From an uncultured Saprospiraceae bacterium (GTDB lineage Bacteria > Bacteroidota > Bacteroidia > Chitinophagales > Saprospiraceae), in assembly GCA_938016265.1 (NCBI GenBank), contig CALLWB010000103.1, forward strand, positions 1 through 64,000: a DNA stretch of 64,000 nucleotides. The letters run 5' to 3'. This document shows, one piece after another, positions 1-9,157 of the stretch. The notes under the pieces were generated by a model. The model saw only the letters and a program-made list of their open reading frames with translations. It ran no database searches and was not told the origin of the DNA. The translations under genes were made by a program, and so were the position numbers. Positions within the stretch are counted from its first letter, which is position 1; the number at the start of each line of letters is the position of its first letter.

Positions 1-1
1 T

Positions 2-1333
2 TCAATGACGCAGTGGTATCCTAAAATGTGCGAGTATGATTTTATGGGCTGGCATGCCAATCCTTATGTCGGTAGAGAGTTTTACGGTATTTGGGGCGAT
101 TTTGATGTTAAAATTAATATCGATAAAAAATACATCATTGGAGGAACTGGTAATCTCCAAAACCCTAATGAAATTGGATATGGCTATGAAGCAAAAGGAG
201 CAAAAGTCAACCGACCGGACGGCGAAAAACTAGAATGGCATTTTGTCGCAAAAAATGTACACGATTTTGCCTGGGCAGCAGATCCTGACTATCAGCACCT
301 CACTGCACAAGTTCCAAATGGTCCGACCCTTCATTTTCTATATCAACTGGATGAAAAAACCATGAAAACCTGGCCTGATTTGCCAGAAGCTACTGTGAAG
401 GCATTTCAATTTATTGAAAAATCATTTGGTAAATATCCCTACAAACAATATACCGTTATACAAGGAGGAGATGGTGGTATGGAGTACCCTATGGCGACAC
501 TAATCACTGGCCATCGGCCGTTTTCGAGCTTGATTGGGGTGACGGTGCACGAGATTATGCACACCTGGTATCAAATGTTGATGGGAACAAACGAAGCACT
601 GTATGCTTGGATGGATGAAGGGTTTACTTCTTACGGTTCTGTACTAGTGATGGATCATTTGTATCCTAAAGAAGGGAATATCTTCGACAGAACTTATCGT
701 GGATATCTCTATTTGGCAAAGGCGCAGGAAGAAGAACCACTTTCCACCCACGCCGATCATTTTGAAACCAATTCCTCCTATGGGATTGCTTCTTATGGAA
801 AAGGAGCTGTTTTTCTTCACCAGTTGGGGTATGTCATTGGTCAGGAAAATCTTGACAAAGGCTTACTTCGGTATTATGATGATTGGAAATTCAAACACCC
901 ACACACCAACGATTTCATCCGTGTGATGGAAAAACAATCTGGCCTAGAACTAGATTGGTACAAGGAGTATTTTGTAAACAGTGTGAAACGAATTGACTAC
1001 GGAATTGAGTCAGTTACTCCTGGCCTAAAAAAGACGACAAGGGTAACTTTGGAGCGAATAGAACCAATGCCAATGCCAATCGATGTGCATGTAGAATATA
1101 GCGATGGCAGCACAGAGATATTTAATATTCCCTTACGGATAATGCGCGGCAATAAAGCTCAAGAGTTTGCAGATATGAAGTACACCGTCATCGAAGACTG
1201 GCCGTGGACAAATCCAACCTATACTTTTTCTATTCCACAAAAAATGAAGAAAATTAAAAGCATCAAAATAGATCCTACCCTCAGAATGGCAGACATCAAT
1301 CTTGATAACAATACTTTCGGCACCACAGAATGA
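2..1333 (+). CDS. M1 family metallopeptidase, C-terminal part (5' end outside window)
   Basis: Zinc aminopeptidase of the M1 (gluzincin) family, which removes N-terminal residues from peptides. The frame is open from the left edge, and the first Met (base 5) sits directly before the QWYPK motif that lies well inside family members, so the true start is upstream. Visible hallmarks are GGMEYP (bases about 472-489, the substrate-binding GxMEN-like motif in its Bacteroidota form) and HEIMH from base 548, followed 18 residues later by the second zinc-ligand Glu in WMDEG. The C-terminal part is a family-type helical and beta region. Its stop overlaps the next start (ATGA), so the two genes are probably translated together. 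Family assignment is firm; the physiological substrate is unknown. Confidence 0.93.
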   Translation, partial: SMTQWYPKMCEYDFMGWHANPYVGREFYGIWGDFDVKINIDKKYIIGGTGNLQNPNEIGYGYEAKGAKVNRPDGEKLEWHFVAKNVHDFAWAADPDYQHLTAQVPNGPTLHFLYQLDEKTMKTWPDLPEATVKAFQFIEKSFGKYPYKQYTVIQGGDGGMEYPMATLITGHRPFSSLIGVTVHEIMHTWYQMLMGTNEALYAWMDEGFTSYGSVLVMDHLYPKEGNIFDRTYRGYLYLAKAQEEEPLSTHADHFETNSSYGIASYGKGAVFLHQLGYVIGQENLDKGLLRYYDDWKFKHPHTNDFIRVMEKQSGLELDWYKEYFVNSVKRIDYGIESVTPGLKKTTRVTLERIEPMPMPIDVHVEYSDGSTEIFNIPLRIMRGNKAQEFADMKYTVIEDWPWTNPTYTFSIPQKMKKIKSIKIDPTLRMADINLDNNTFGTTE

Positions 1334-1836
1334 AAAAAAGAGAAGAAATAGTCGTGTTTGTGACCGGTGGCACATTTGACAAAGAGTACAACATGATCAC
1401 AGGGGAGCTATTCTTTCAGAATACACACCTACATGAGATGTTCAAGTTGGGAAGATGCAGCATTGATATCACGATACGAACGCTGATGATGGTAGACAGT
1501 TTGGAGATGACAGACGAGGACCACCGCCTCATCATACACAACTGCAAACGCTCAAAGAATAACCGGATATTGATCACACACGGCACGGATCGGATGGTGC
1601 AGACTGCGGAGGTATTAGCCAAAGCAGACATCAAGGATAAGACTATTGTACTGACGGGCGCGATGATTCCTTATCAATTTGGTACGTCCTCCGATGGTTT
1701 TTTCAATTTAGGAAGCGCGCTGGCTTTTGCGCAAACGCTTCCTCCTGGTGTCTATGTGGCGATGAATGGCCGCTACTTCAACTGGGATAATGTGCGGAAA
1801 AATCTGCATACTGGTTATTTTGAAGAGGTAGAGTAG
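1330..1836 (+). CDS. Asparaginase N-terminal-domain protein (single domain)
   Basis: A 168-residue protein covering only the N-terminal catalytic domain of type I/II L-asparaginases. The first nucleophile motif TGGTFD (Thr15) and the second motif THGTD (residues 83-87) are both present, followed by LTGAM and a DGFFN stretch like the family SADG segment. Normal asparaginases are about 330 residues with a second domain that completes the active site, so this short form may act on another amide or work as an oligomer. Short stand-alone asparaginase-domain proteins are known in bacteria. It starts inside the stop codon of the M1 peptidase gene (ATGA overlap), which suggests a joint role in peptide or amide catabolism. 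Activity is inferred only. Confidence 0.85.
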   Translation: MKKREEIVVFVTGGTFDKEYNMITGELFFQNTHLHEMFKLGRCSIDITIRTLMMVDSLEMTDEDHRLIIHNCKRSKNNRILITHGTDRMVQTAEVLAKADIKDKTIVLTGAMIPYQFGTSSDGFFNLGSALAFAQTLPPGVYVAMNGRYFNWDNVRKNLHTGYFEEVE

Positions 1837-1919
1837 CTTGTTGGTTATTGAGTTAATTACGTGTACTCGTTATTATGACGTTTTCACCTAATAACTTAAA
1901 ACACCAAACAACTTAACAA
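1837..1919. repeat. AT-rich imperfect palindrome between convergent genes
   Basis: The gap between the asparaginase-like gene and the convergent LRR gene begins with GTTA/GAGTT words (GGTTATTGAGTTAA) and ends with their complements (CCTAATAACTTAA, AACAACTTAACAAC), so it can fold back on itself as a long AT-rich hairpin. The same wording recurs in gaps near 26.4, 28.3, 29.2, 29.5 and 31.1 kb. A loose bidirectional terminator is possible here. Confidence 0.5.
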
Positions 1920-3971
1920 CTACTTAGTCAGTTTTTTCCTCCGTTCCCTATCCTCAGGAGGACATTCGTCCGTAAGTTCTATAGACAGGCTTCTTAATTT
2001 TTTAAGGGCTTCCATTGCTTTTGGGAAGGCCTTCACCTTATTTCCAAAGTACAATTTTTCCAATTCTGTTTGTTTAAAAATGAAGTCTGGAATGGTATCT
2101 ACGCTATTATTAATACTGAATGTTAGATCCTTCAACATGGGTAAGTCATTCATTTCTTTTGGCAGCTTTTTTATTGCCCATCCATACATACGCAATTCTT
2201 CTAGATTTTGTAAATTTCCAATAGTCCGAGGCAGTTTTGTTGCAGAGTAACTAGTGAAATCCAGTTTTTTGAGAGAATTGATATTAAATATGTTTTCAGG
2301 TATTTTTCTTGTTGACCCCATTTCAATTTTCAGTTCTACAATGCCTTTTAGTCTTAGGTACTCCGATTCTTCTTTTATCACTGTATCTTTGGTAACACTC
2401 AATTTTGCGTTTGGTCTTTTTGCAAATTCTTCGATATTAGAAGGGAAATGTTCTAAATATAGCCCATTGTCTAATCGAGTGTGCGGTTTTAACCTTAACA
2501 GACCTTGATAATAGCCTTCTTTCTCTATGTAATCATCCAATACCTTTTTACAGCTTTCAGGCATCATCAAACAAAGCCCTTGTGCCTGCTCCTTTGCTGA
2601 GGCAACATAAACCGTATAGGCGAGTTTGTCCAGGTCCAGGGAGGTGCCTTCCACTACCGCTCTCAAAAAGGTAGTTACCTTTTTATCATCTCTTATGCGG
2701 TAAGCAGATTTTGCCAATAGTTTTTGCGTGCTTTCTGGAAATTTTTGTTCGTTGTATCGTTCGAAAATCACCTTTGCTTTTTTTCTAATTTTGGAATCTT
2801 TATGGCAAAGCATGATGCCGATTACAGATTCTAGTAGATCGCGAGGCATACCTCCTTTTTCCATAATGGTCAAACCCACTGCTACATTGCTAGGGTCTTC
2901 ATTATCCAGCAATGATTGAAGGTTCTCTGTCATCACTGGCGCTTCTTCCTTGAGGAATGCAGAGTCTTTGATATTCCAAACATCCTTTTCCATTAAAATT
3001 GGAATACCGCTATCTAACACAGTGTTCAACAATTCCTTAGGCTGTTCTCCCAGTATGACAAAATCGACATTTGGACTCCATTTCTTTTGTAAACTTGCTC
3101 CTGTTTCTTTCAACCAATCTGCATATTCCGCTTTTTTTATCTTTAGTTTTCCTGCTATGAATACGTTTTTCCCTTTTATTTTCTGAGGTCTATCCCCAGG
3201 GAGCGCAGTCAGGTATTCTAACACCATGTCCCTGTATTTTGCAACACTACAATTGAGCAAACTGTACAGCTGTTTTTTGTCTGCTTTTTCCATTTCTGCC
3301 TTGTTCTGTCTAAACAACCAGCAAAGAATTTTGATTGCTGCCGGATCTAATTTGTCCTTGTTTAGAAGCGAAGGGCGCTTTTTACACAAGGAAGCAAAAA
3401 ATTTATTAAACTCAAGGACATCGGGATTTTCTTTTCCGTAGGAATACTTCGAGGTCATCGGTGGGATTTTGTAGGACTCCAACTTGGGAAGGTGCATAAG
3501 CCAGTCCAAAATTGTTCTATTGTCCACTGCGACTTCGGGATTGCTTCGTGTATACTCCGTCGTATCAAATTGCTTCAGATTTTTGAAGCCGACATTCGGG
3601 TCTGGTAGACTTTTTATAGGGTTGCTCCCTAAATCCAACACTTCTAAACTAGGAATTTTGCTAAGTACCTCGGGGAGTTTAGAAAAGTTGTCTCCATCTA
3701 TATTCAGTTCCTTTAAGTTGACTAAATTTTCAAACCAATCAGGAAGATCCTCCAATTGCACATAGGACATATCTAACTTTTCCAACTGGGGCATACTTTT
3801 GAGCCAAATCGGAAGTTCTCTGAATTGCCCTTCTGGAAGATCGTAAACGGCGCTTAAATTTATTGATGTTATCGCTTTGAAATCATTTGGATCCAATGGA
3901 TCGGTAACATTCATGTATAAATAATCTTTTCCCTTGTTTTTTTCAACAAATTCCTTGTATTTAGCGTCCAT
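1920..3971 (-). CDS. LRR-BRCT-LRR protein
   Basis: A 683-residue protein without signal peptide or membrane segment, so probably cytoplasmic. Leucine-rich repeats of the LPxxxxxLxxLxxLxL type occupy about residues 35-140 and again about 545-670. Between them, at about residues 264-335, is a BRCT-like domain: the KGKNVFIAGKL start, the DWLKETGA helix, the VDFVILGE strand and a final W at 332 match the fold found in NAD-dependent DNA ligase and clamp loaders. A helical linker separates BRCT from the second LRR block. BRCT domains bind phosphopeptides or DNA ends, and LRRs bind proteins, so a scaffolding role is plausible, but the function is not known. It is a single-gene unit with its 3' end facing the asparaginase-like gene. 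Confidence 0.85.
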   Translation of the reverse strand: MDAKYKEFVEKNKGKDYLYMNVTDPLDPNDFKAITSINLSAVYDLPEGQFRELPIWLKSMPQLEKLDMSYVQLEDLPDWFENLVNLKELNIDGDNFSKLPEVLSKIPSLEVLDLGSNPIKSLPDPNVGFKNLKQFDTTEYTRSNPEVAVDNRTILDWLMHLPKLESYKIPPMTSKYSYGKENPDVLEFNKFFASLCKKRPSLLNKDKLDPAAIKILCWLFRQNKAEMEKADKKQLYSLLNCSVAKYRDMVLEYLTALPGDRPQKIKGKNVFIAGKLKIKKAEYADWLKETGASLQKKWSPNVDFVILGEQPKELLNTVLDSGIPILMEKDVWNIKDSAFLKEEAPVMTENLQSLLDNEDPSNVAVGLTIMEKGGMPRDLLESVIGIMLCHKDSKIRKKAKVIFERYNEQKFPESTQKLLAKSAYRIRDDKKVTTFLRAVVEGTSLDLDKLAYTVYVASAKEQAQGLCLMMPESCKKVLDDYIEKEGYYQGLLRLKPHTRLDNGLYLEHFPSNIEEFAKRPNAKLSVTKDTVIKEESEYLRLKGIVELKIEMGSTRKIPENIFNINSLKKLDFTSYSATKLPRTIGNLQNLEELRMYGWAIKKLPKEMNDLPMLKDLTFSINNSVDTIPDFIFKQTELEKLYFGNKVKAFPKAMEALKKLRSLSIELTDECPPEDRERRKKLTK

Positions 3972-4134
3972 AGCGGTTGTTCTTTTAAAGTTAAGTGAGC
4001 ACTCCTCTTCTTAATCTCCCTTTGATGCTCCATATTTCTTTGCTCAAAGATAAGAGATTTGATGATCAAATTAATAGCGAAAAACTATTAAAATTAAGAT
4101 ATTTGCCAATAGGGTTTAATGTCTAAAGTGTTGG

Positions 4135-4159
4135 TTGTCTATGTTTTGCGAGTAGACAA
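4135..4159. other. Short perfect hairpin, role unclear
   Basis: TTGTCTA (4135-4141) and TAGACAA (4153-4159) form a perfect 7-bp stem with an 11-base loop. It lies 18 bases beyond the stop of the exonuclease gene on the minus strand, but no T tract follows in that direction, so a classical terminator is unlikely. Confidence 0.35.
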
Positions 4160-4177
4160 TAGGATATGTTCAATGAC

Positions 4178-4723
4178 TCAATATTGCCATTCGTCCAGGT
4201 ACTTAGTAAATAACTTGACCAGATTTAGAGCGTCATCAATTCCACGATGGTGAGTACCCGTAAACTCAAAGCCTTCGTTAAGCACTGCCCGTCTCAAACC
4301 GATTGGTTTGCGGATGGATTTGATATCGGTGTATTGTTTTTTGAGATTGATATGGGGAGCAGTCCAATCGCTTTCTATTTTGTGGTTTTCGCAATCTTGA
4401 ATCAAGGCTGTTTTATCGAAATTTCCCCATGAACAAAGCAGGTATTCTTCATTATCAAGAAAGCCAAGCCAATCCTGGAAATCTTCTACGACTTTTGGAA
4501 ATTCGTCTGCACGTTCTACCTCTTCCTGGGTGATGGTTGTCAGTTTTTGGCAAAAAGGAGAAAGGGTAGGATGGTATACTGGTTTTACAAAGCAAGAAAA
4601 CTCACTCTCCACCTCTCCATAATTATTCAGCTTCAATGCGCCAATCTCAATGACCTCCTGGACAAATGAATGTCTTGGGTTTTCCCAGCAAGTCGCCTCT
4701 AAGTCATATACTATAAAATTCAA
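4178..4723 (-). CDS. DEDDh-type 3'-5' exonuclease (KapD/ERI-1-like)
   Basis: A 181-residue exonuclease-fold protein, about the normal length for stand-alone members. Exo I is DLEAT at the N-terminus (Asp7, Glu9), Exo II is SWGNFD, and Exo III is HRGIDDA, with the His four residues before the Asp that defines the DEDDh subclass. The TCWEN segment after Exo I and the length resemble the KapD/ERI-1 group, which trims RNA or DNA 3' ends. It starts three bases after the stop of the small membrane protein gene and is the third gene of a minus-strand operon with the penicillin-acylase-family hydrolase. The functional link among the three is not obvious. The exonuclease family is firm; the substrate is unknown. 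Confidence 0.88.
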   Translation of the reverse strand: MNFIVYDLEATCWENPRHSFVQEVIEIGALKLNNYGEVESEFSCFVKPVYHPTLSPFCQKLTTITQEEVERADEFPKVVEDFQDWLGFLDNEEYLLCSWGNFDKTALIQDCENHKIESDWTAPHINLKKQYTDIKSIRKPIGLRRAVLNEGFEFTGTHHRGIDDALNLVKLFTKYLDEWQY

Positions 4724-4726
4724 ATT

Positions 4727-5113
4727 CTATCTATTTTTGTAATAATAAGCCCGTGATCGTTTCTGTTTTATGAAAATCTGACGGCCTGTTCCGCCCGTTG
4801 CAGCCGCCAATCCGCCAACTATCCCTCCTAGAATAGCTGTCAAAATCATTAAAACAAAACCATTTGGAGTCGGAAACAATTCAGCAATTTTCCCCAGCAA
4901 AATACCATCGTTTATCATATTACGGACAATCATATTCACCAACCAAACCACCGCGATAGCAATAAATCCAGTGTAGAAACTCTGCATGCCTGTTTTTCCC
5001 AATCCCAAACCTACCAAGAAAGCAACAACCACAAACCCCCACCACGGAACGAATGGAGAAACAATCAACGTTCCCACCACAATTAAGACGATACCCGTTA
5101 GTAATTGGTTCAT
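4727..5113 (-). CDS. Small membrane protein, 128 aa
   Basis: Unrecognised integral membrane protein with four hydrophobic segments at about residues 5-22, 24-42, 48-66 and 84-106, and a basic C-terminus rich in Lys, Arg and Tyr that should stay cytoplasmic. The second and fourth segments are Gly-rich (GLGLGKTG, GGIVGGLAAATGG), which suggests tight helix packing. Its start codon overlaps the stop of the upstream acylase gene (ATGA), so translation is probably coupled. No function can be assigned from sequence. Confidence 0.75.
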   Translation of the reverse strand: MNQLLTGIVLIVVGTLIVSPFVPWWGFVVVAFLVGLGLGKTGMQSFYTGFIAIAVVWLVNMIVRNMINDGILLGKIAELFPTPNGFVLMILTAILGGIVGGLAAATGGTGRQIFIKQKRSRAYYYKNR

Positions 5114-7539
5114 TGTTGATAGATTTCTGTTCCTAATAAATTTTCGATTTCTTCTTGCTCATTTTTGGGAAAGATAATCGGGTAATATTTCCCAGCAGCC
5201 CAATGGGCTATAAAATTGTCATAATAAGGACTACCAGGGTTGCCGGATTGTCCGCCAGGATAGACACCAAATGCTTTTACCTCTTTATCGAGATCGACAA
5301 TCATCCTCCAAGAAGGGCCGTTTTGCTTGGATACCGCATTTATCGAACTCCGATCTCCACCAATGGGGACATCAATTTCGCCAAATGCTTTGATACGGGC
5401 TAAATGATCAATTTTTGTACCTTGATAATCTGTCCAATTGGCTGATTTTTCGTTTTCTCGCTCCCAGGCATTCACCTTTGCACACGCGTCTTTAAAGGAG
5501 AAATTAGCAATCTCAATCGCGCTTTCCTTTGCGGTAGTTCGCTGAATATCAAAAAAGATACTTTGCGGATCGTCCCTCAGTAATTGAATGGTTTTCCAAA
5601 CAACAGGCTTTTTAAAGGAATTTGATGCTTCTAATGGCTTAAACTCATCCCAGGTTTGACGGTAAAATTCCGTCCACCATTCATGAAAAATAGAAGCACC
5701 CACTGCATCTTTTTGATAGTGATAATCCCAATCAGAGATGATTTTATAATAGGCGACTTCCTTCTTGGTCAATAAGGATTTATCTAGCTTGTTAAGCATT
5801 AAAGGCAAAGACTCTTCCGCCTTCAGACTGTAGTTGTCCGTCTGCAATTTCATCATGTCTTCCACAGATATTCCATCCATCGCCTCCAGTCTGCTATTGA
5901 TAATCCGACCTCTATAATGAGATCGCTGTCCAGTATAATAATAGGGATAATCCGCATCCGTAGATTTTTGATTGGCAGACGAAACAAACCCTCGCTCAGG
6001 ATTGCGAACATGTGGGTTTTGATCTTTAGGAACAAAGTCTTCCCATTTGTTTGCAGAATTACTTCCGTCCTGGACAAATCGACCTTGTTCTTTTTCCCTT
6101 ATCGGGAATTTTCCTTGGACCCAAATAGCTATGTCGCCTGCTGCCCGGTCTGCAAATGCGAAGTTTTGGGGAGGGCATTCATAGGTAGAAATCGCCTCCT
6201 TGTAGTCTGCATAGTTTTTTGCCTTATTCAATTTTTCGAATGTGGTCAGTTCATCAGATCCGTCATGCGCACTCCATCGAAGTGCTAGATCAAATTTTGG
6301 ATGATTTTTATCGGAATACGCCACAGGTCCCCAGATGGTATGTCTTATAGTGTCTTGAATGGTTGCTTGTCCGGCCACTTTGATTTCTTCAATTTTTAAG
6401 GTGGCATCTGCATATTCACCATCTAGCAGATAGGAGGTCTTGGTGTGGTCTTTCCATTCCACCGTATACCAATCAGCAACGTCCATTCCTACATTGGTTA
6501 TCCCCCAGGCAATGTGTTCGTTGAAACCGATGATGACACCTGGTGCTCCAGGGAGAGAAACCCCATATACATTTGTAGTTGGGCTATGCAATTGCAGCTC
6601 ATACCAAATGGAAGGCAAGGAAAGTTTAAGATGCGGATCATTGCACAAAATAGGACTGCCAGAAGCTGTTTTTTTTCCGCTTACTGCCCAGTTGTTACTG
6701 CCAATACCTTCATAGGGCTTTTCGTAGGTGTTAAACGAAAGTTTTTTGTTTATGCTTCTTGACTTTTTGTCATTTTTTGTAGCCGTTTTTTTCTTAAAGG
6801 CCCAGTTGGTTCCTTTCGGAATAATTGGTGTTCCTGTCGGGTCGTTATCAGGATATAATAGATCAAAGGTGTCACGTCTAAAGTGTGCCAGCGCATTTGT
6901 CATTTCTACATCCGATTCGCGAATACACAATGTGTAAGCCATTAGCTTCAGCAATAATGCCGTTTTGAAGGGCGTCCACTCCTCAGGGGAGTAGCCCATT
7001 AGCTTGTATTCCAGTGGCATATTTTTAGCATTCAGGCTTTGAATGTAGGCATTGACCCCATCAGAATAGGCTTGAAGCAATTTATAAGTGTCTGGACGCT
7101 CTTTCCATTTTTTAATTGTTTTTTCTGCGCCCATTTTCAGACCAAGACGCCGCATTTTTTTGTCCAGATTTATAGTTTTCGATCCAATAGTTTCAGACAA
7201 TCGACCAGCTGCCATGTGAGTTTGAAACTCCATTTGCCACAGCCGGTGTTTAGCGGTTACAAATCCTTGAACAAAAGCAACGTCTACGTTGTTTTTACCA
7301 AAGATATGAGGAACAAGTTTCTCATCATATTTGACCGAAACAGGTTGCTTTAAATTGGAGAAATTGTAGTTGTCAAAATTGGGAGAAGTGGATTCTGCTT
7401 GCTGCCAAAATCCAGTGTAGGGGCTGAGGAATTTGCCAAGAGCAGGTATTTTACTTTTACCGGTTTGAATGGGATTATTCAATAAATATACCATTCCAAC
7501 TGTAAACAAAAGTAAAACAATAAATTTGAGAGACTTCAT
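5110..7539 (-). CDS. Penicillin acylase family (Ntn) hydrolase
   Basis: An 809-residue member of the S45 penicillin acylase family, the usual size. These enzymes mature by autocleavage into an alpha and a beta chain and hydrolyse amides such as beta-lactam side chains, N-acyl homoserine lactones or other N-acyl amino compounds. An N-terminal hydrophobic segment (residues 5-20) is a signal peptide or anchor. The alpha-chain motif PHIFGKNN is near residue 77. Ser281 in GIGSNNW is the expected N-terminal nucleophile of the beta chain, with GIGSN as cleavage site, and NDPHL follows. It is the first gene of the operon with the small membrane protein and the exonuclease. A second family member lies at 31117-33201. 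Natural substrate unknown. Confidence 0.92.
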   Translation of the reverse strand: MKSLKFIVLLLFTVGMVYLLNNPIQTGKSKIPALGKFLSPYTGFWQQAESTSPNFDNYNFSNLKQPVSVKYDEKLVPHIFGKNNVDVAFVQGFVTAKHRLWQMEFQTHMAAGRLSETIGSKTINLDKKMRRLGLKMGAEKTIKKWKERPDTYKLLQAYSDGVNAYIQSLNAKNMPLEYKLMGYSPEEWTPFKTALLLKLMAYTLCIRESDVEMTNALAHFRRDTFDLLYPDNDPTGTPIIPKGTNWAFKKKTATKNDKKSRSINKKLSFNTYEKPYEGIGSNNWAVSGKKTASGSPILCNDPHLKLSLPSIWYELQLHSPTTNVYGVSLPGAPGVIIGFNEHIAWGITNVGMDVADWYTVEWKDHTKTSYLLDGEYADATLKIEEIKVAGQATIQDTIRHTIWGPVAYSDKNHPKFDLALRWSAHDGSDELTTFEKLNKAKNYADYKEAISTYECPPQNFAFADRAAGDIAIWVQGKFPIREKEQGRFVQDGSNSANKWEDFVPKDQNPHVRNPERGFVSSANQKSTDADYPYYYTGQRSHYRGRIINSRLEAMDGISVEDMMKLQTDNYSLKAEESLPLMLNKLDKSLLTKKEVAYYKIISDWDYHYQKDAVGASIFHEWWTEFYRQTWDEFKPLEASNSFKKPVVWKTIQLLRDDPQSIFFDIQRTTAKESAIEIANFSFKDACAKVNAWERENEKSANWTDYQGTKIDHLARIKAFGEIDVPIGGDRSSINAVSKQNGPSWRMIVDLDKEVKAFGVYPGGQSGNPGSPYYDNFIAHWAAGKYYPIIFPKNEQEEIENLLGTEIYQQ

Positions 7540-7651
7540 GAGCTAGAGCTGATTCATTAATACCGCTTTGGACACTCGTAATTTAGGAAAAAAATTCAAA
7601 TAAAAGGGCAATTATAGAAATAGAGTCGAAAGAAGGTGGAGACTTGTAATC

Positions 7652-7659
7652 TAAATTTG
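7652..7659 (+). promoter_or_regulatory. Candidate -7 element for rocD
   Basis: TAAATTTG is an exact match to the Bacteroidota -7 consensus TAnnTTTG, 49 bases before the rocD start. No clear TTG stands at the expected -33 distance, so support is from one box only. Confidence 0.45.
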
Positions 7660-7708
7660 TAATTTTGGGCTTTCAATAAAAAATTCCCAACTTTTAAAAA
7701 TAAAATTC

Positions 7709-8953
7709 ATGATTGATCAGCAAACAACAACAGCAAAGCATTTTATGGAAATGGAAGACAAATATGGTGCACATAACTACCATCCATTGCCTGTTGTATT
7801 GTCGAAAGGAGAAGGCGTCTATGTATGGGATGTAGATGGTAAAAAATATTTTGATTTTTTGTCCGCTTATTCCGCTGTAAATCAAGGACACTCGCACCCA
7901 AGAATTGTAAAAGCACTGACAGAACAAGCGCAGAAATTGGCCTTAACCTCGAGAGCCTTTTACAATGACATGCTTGGAAAATGTGAAAAATACATGTGTG
8001 AATACTTCAACTATGATAAGGTGTTGATGATGAATACTGGCGCAGAGGCTAATGAAACAGCCATCAAATTAGCTAGAAAATGGGGATACACCGTAAAAGG
8101 AATTCCTTCGAATAAAGCAGTTATCGTAGCTGTTGCACATAATTTTCACGGTAGAACAACGACTATTATTTCTGCTAGTACAGATCCGCTGTCTACCACT
8201 GGTTTTGGTCCTTATATGCCAGGCTTTCAAGTGATTCCTTACAACGATGTAGAGGCAATGGAAGAAGCACTTGCTAACCCAAATGTCTGTGGTTTGTGGA
8301 TGGAACCGATACAAGGAGAAGCAGGTGTTATGGTGCCGGAACATGGTTATTTGAAAAAAGCTGAGGAGCTTTGCAAAAAACACAACGTCATCCTGATGAT
8401 GGACGAAGTGCAAACAGGCGTCGGACGGACAGGCAAGATGCTAGCTTCTCACCATGAAGACGTGCATCCTCAAATGTTGATTTTAGGGAAGGCCGTTTCT
8501 GGTGGTTTGTACCCAGTAAGTGCTGTATTGACCAGTGATGAAATTATGCTGACCATCAAACCAGGAGAACACGGATCCACGTATGGAGGCAATCCAATAG
8601 CTTGTGCAGTAACGATGGAGGCACTGCAAATTATTTTGGATGAAAAGTTGATGGAAAACGCCCAAAAACTAGGCGAGATCTTCCGAGCACGAATGAATAC
8701 AATGATCGAAAAAACAGACCTTGTCAATTCTGTCCGCGGTAAAGGTTTGCTCAACGCAATCCTGGTAAATGATACAGAAGACAGTTCCACCGCCTGGGAC
8801 ATGTGCATGAAACTTCGGGACAATGGCCTACTAGCAAAACCAACACACGGCAATATCATCCGCTTCGCACCACCACTAGTAATGAATGAAGAAGAATTGC
8901 ATGCTTGTTGCGATATCATCGAGAAGACGATTTTGAATTTTGTGGCAGAGTAG
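7709..8953 (+). CDS. rocD: Ornithine--oxo-acid transaminase
   Basis: PLP-dependent class III aminotransferase of 414 residues that converts ornithine and 2-oxoglutarate to glutamate semialdehyde and glutamate, linking arginine and proline metabolism. Family motifs are present in order: the [12 protein letters not shown] cofactor-phosphate segment (residues 109-120), HGRT (148-151), EPIQGEAG (199-206), [12 protein letters not shown] with PLP-binding Asp232 and the ornithine-aminotransferase-typical VGRTGK, and Lys261 in ILGKAVSGG as the Schiff-base lysine. The C-terminal [14 protein letters not shown] is also typical of ornithine aminotransferases rather than acetylornithine enzymes. It stands alone, divergent from the acylase operon. 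Function is well supported. Confidence 0.95.
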   Translation: MIDQQTTTAKHFMEMEDKYGAHNYHPLPVVLSKGEGVYVWDVDGKKYFDFLSAYSAVNQGHSHPRIVKALTEQAQKLALTSRAFYNDMLGKCEKYMCEYFNYDKVLMMNTGAEANETAIKLARKWGYTVKGIPSNKAVIVAVAHNFHGRTTTIISASTDPLSTTGFGPYMPGFQVIPYNDVEAMEEALANPNVCGLWMEPIQGEAGVMVPEHGYLKKAEELCKKHNVILMMDEVQTGVGRTGKMLASHHEDVHPQMLILGKAVSGGLYPVSAVLTSDEIMLTIKPGEHGSTYGGNPIACAVTMEALQIILDEKLMENAQKLGEIFRARMNTMIEKTDLVNSVRGKGLLNAILVNDTEDSSTAWDMCMKLRDNGLLAKPTHGNIIRFAPPLVMNEEELHACCDIIEKTILNFVAE

Positions 8954-9157
8954 GGCTCAAAAACATACGCTTGGCAATACCTAAAAGGAATAGTACTACA
9001 ACAATAGCAATTTGTTTAGATAAGTTGTGTTTATGGTATTTGGGATGATTTATTGTTTCTTTTGACCAAAATTTTACCAATTCGGGTATTTCAACCATTG
9101 CAATATTCGGAAAATTACTATACTTTAAAGTGTCCTTAAGTACCAAAAAAAACAAGT

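Noticed and set aside
4135-4159. Terminator for the exonuclease operon
   Set aside because: The stem is perfect but there is no T tract in the direction of transcription.
8916-9155. A 79-codon minus-strand frame between rocD and the first T9SS gene, with a hydrophobic segment
   Set aside because: It overlaps the end of rocD, has no family features, and starts within bases of the divergent start of a clear gene. Probably chance.
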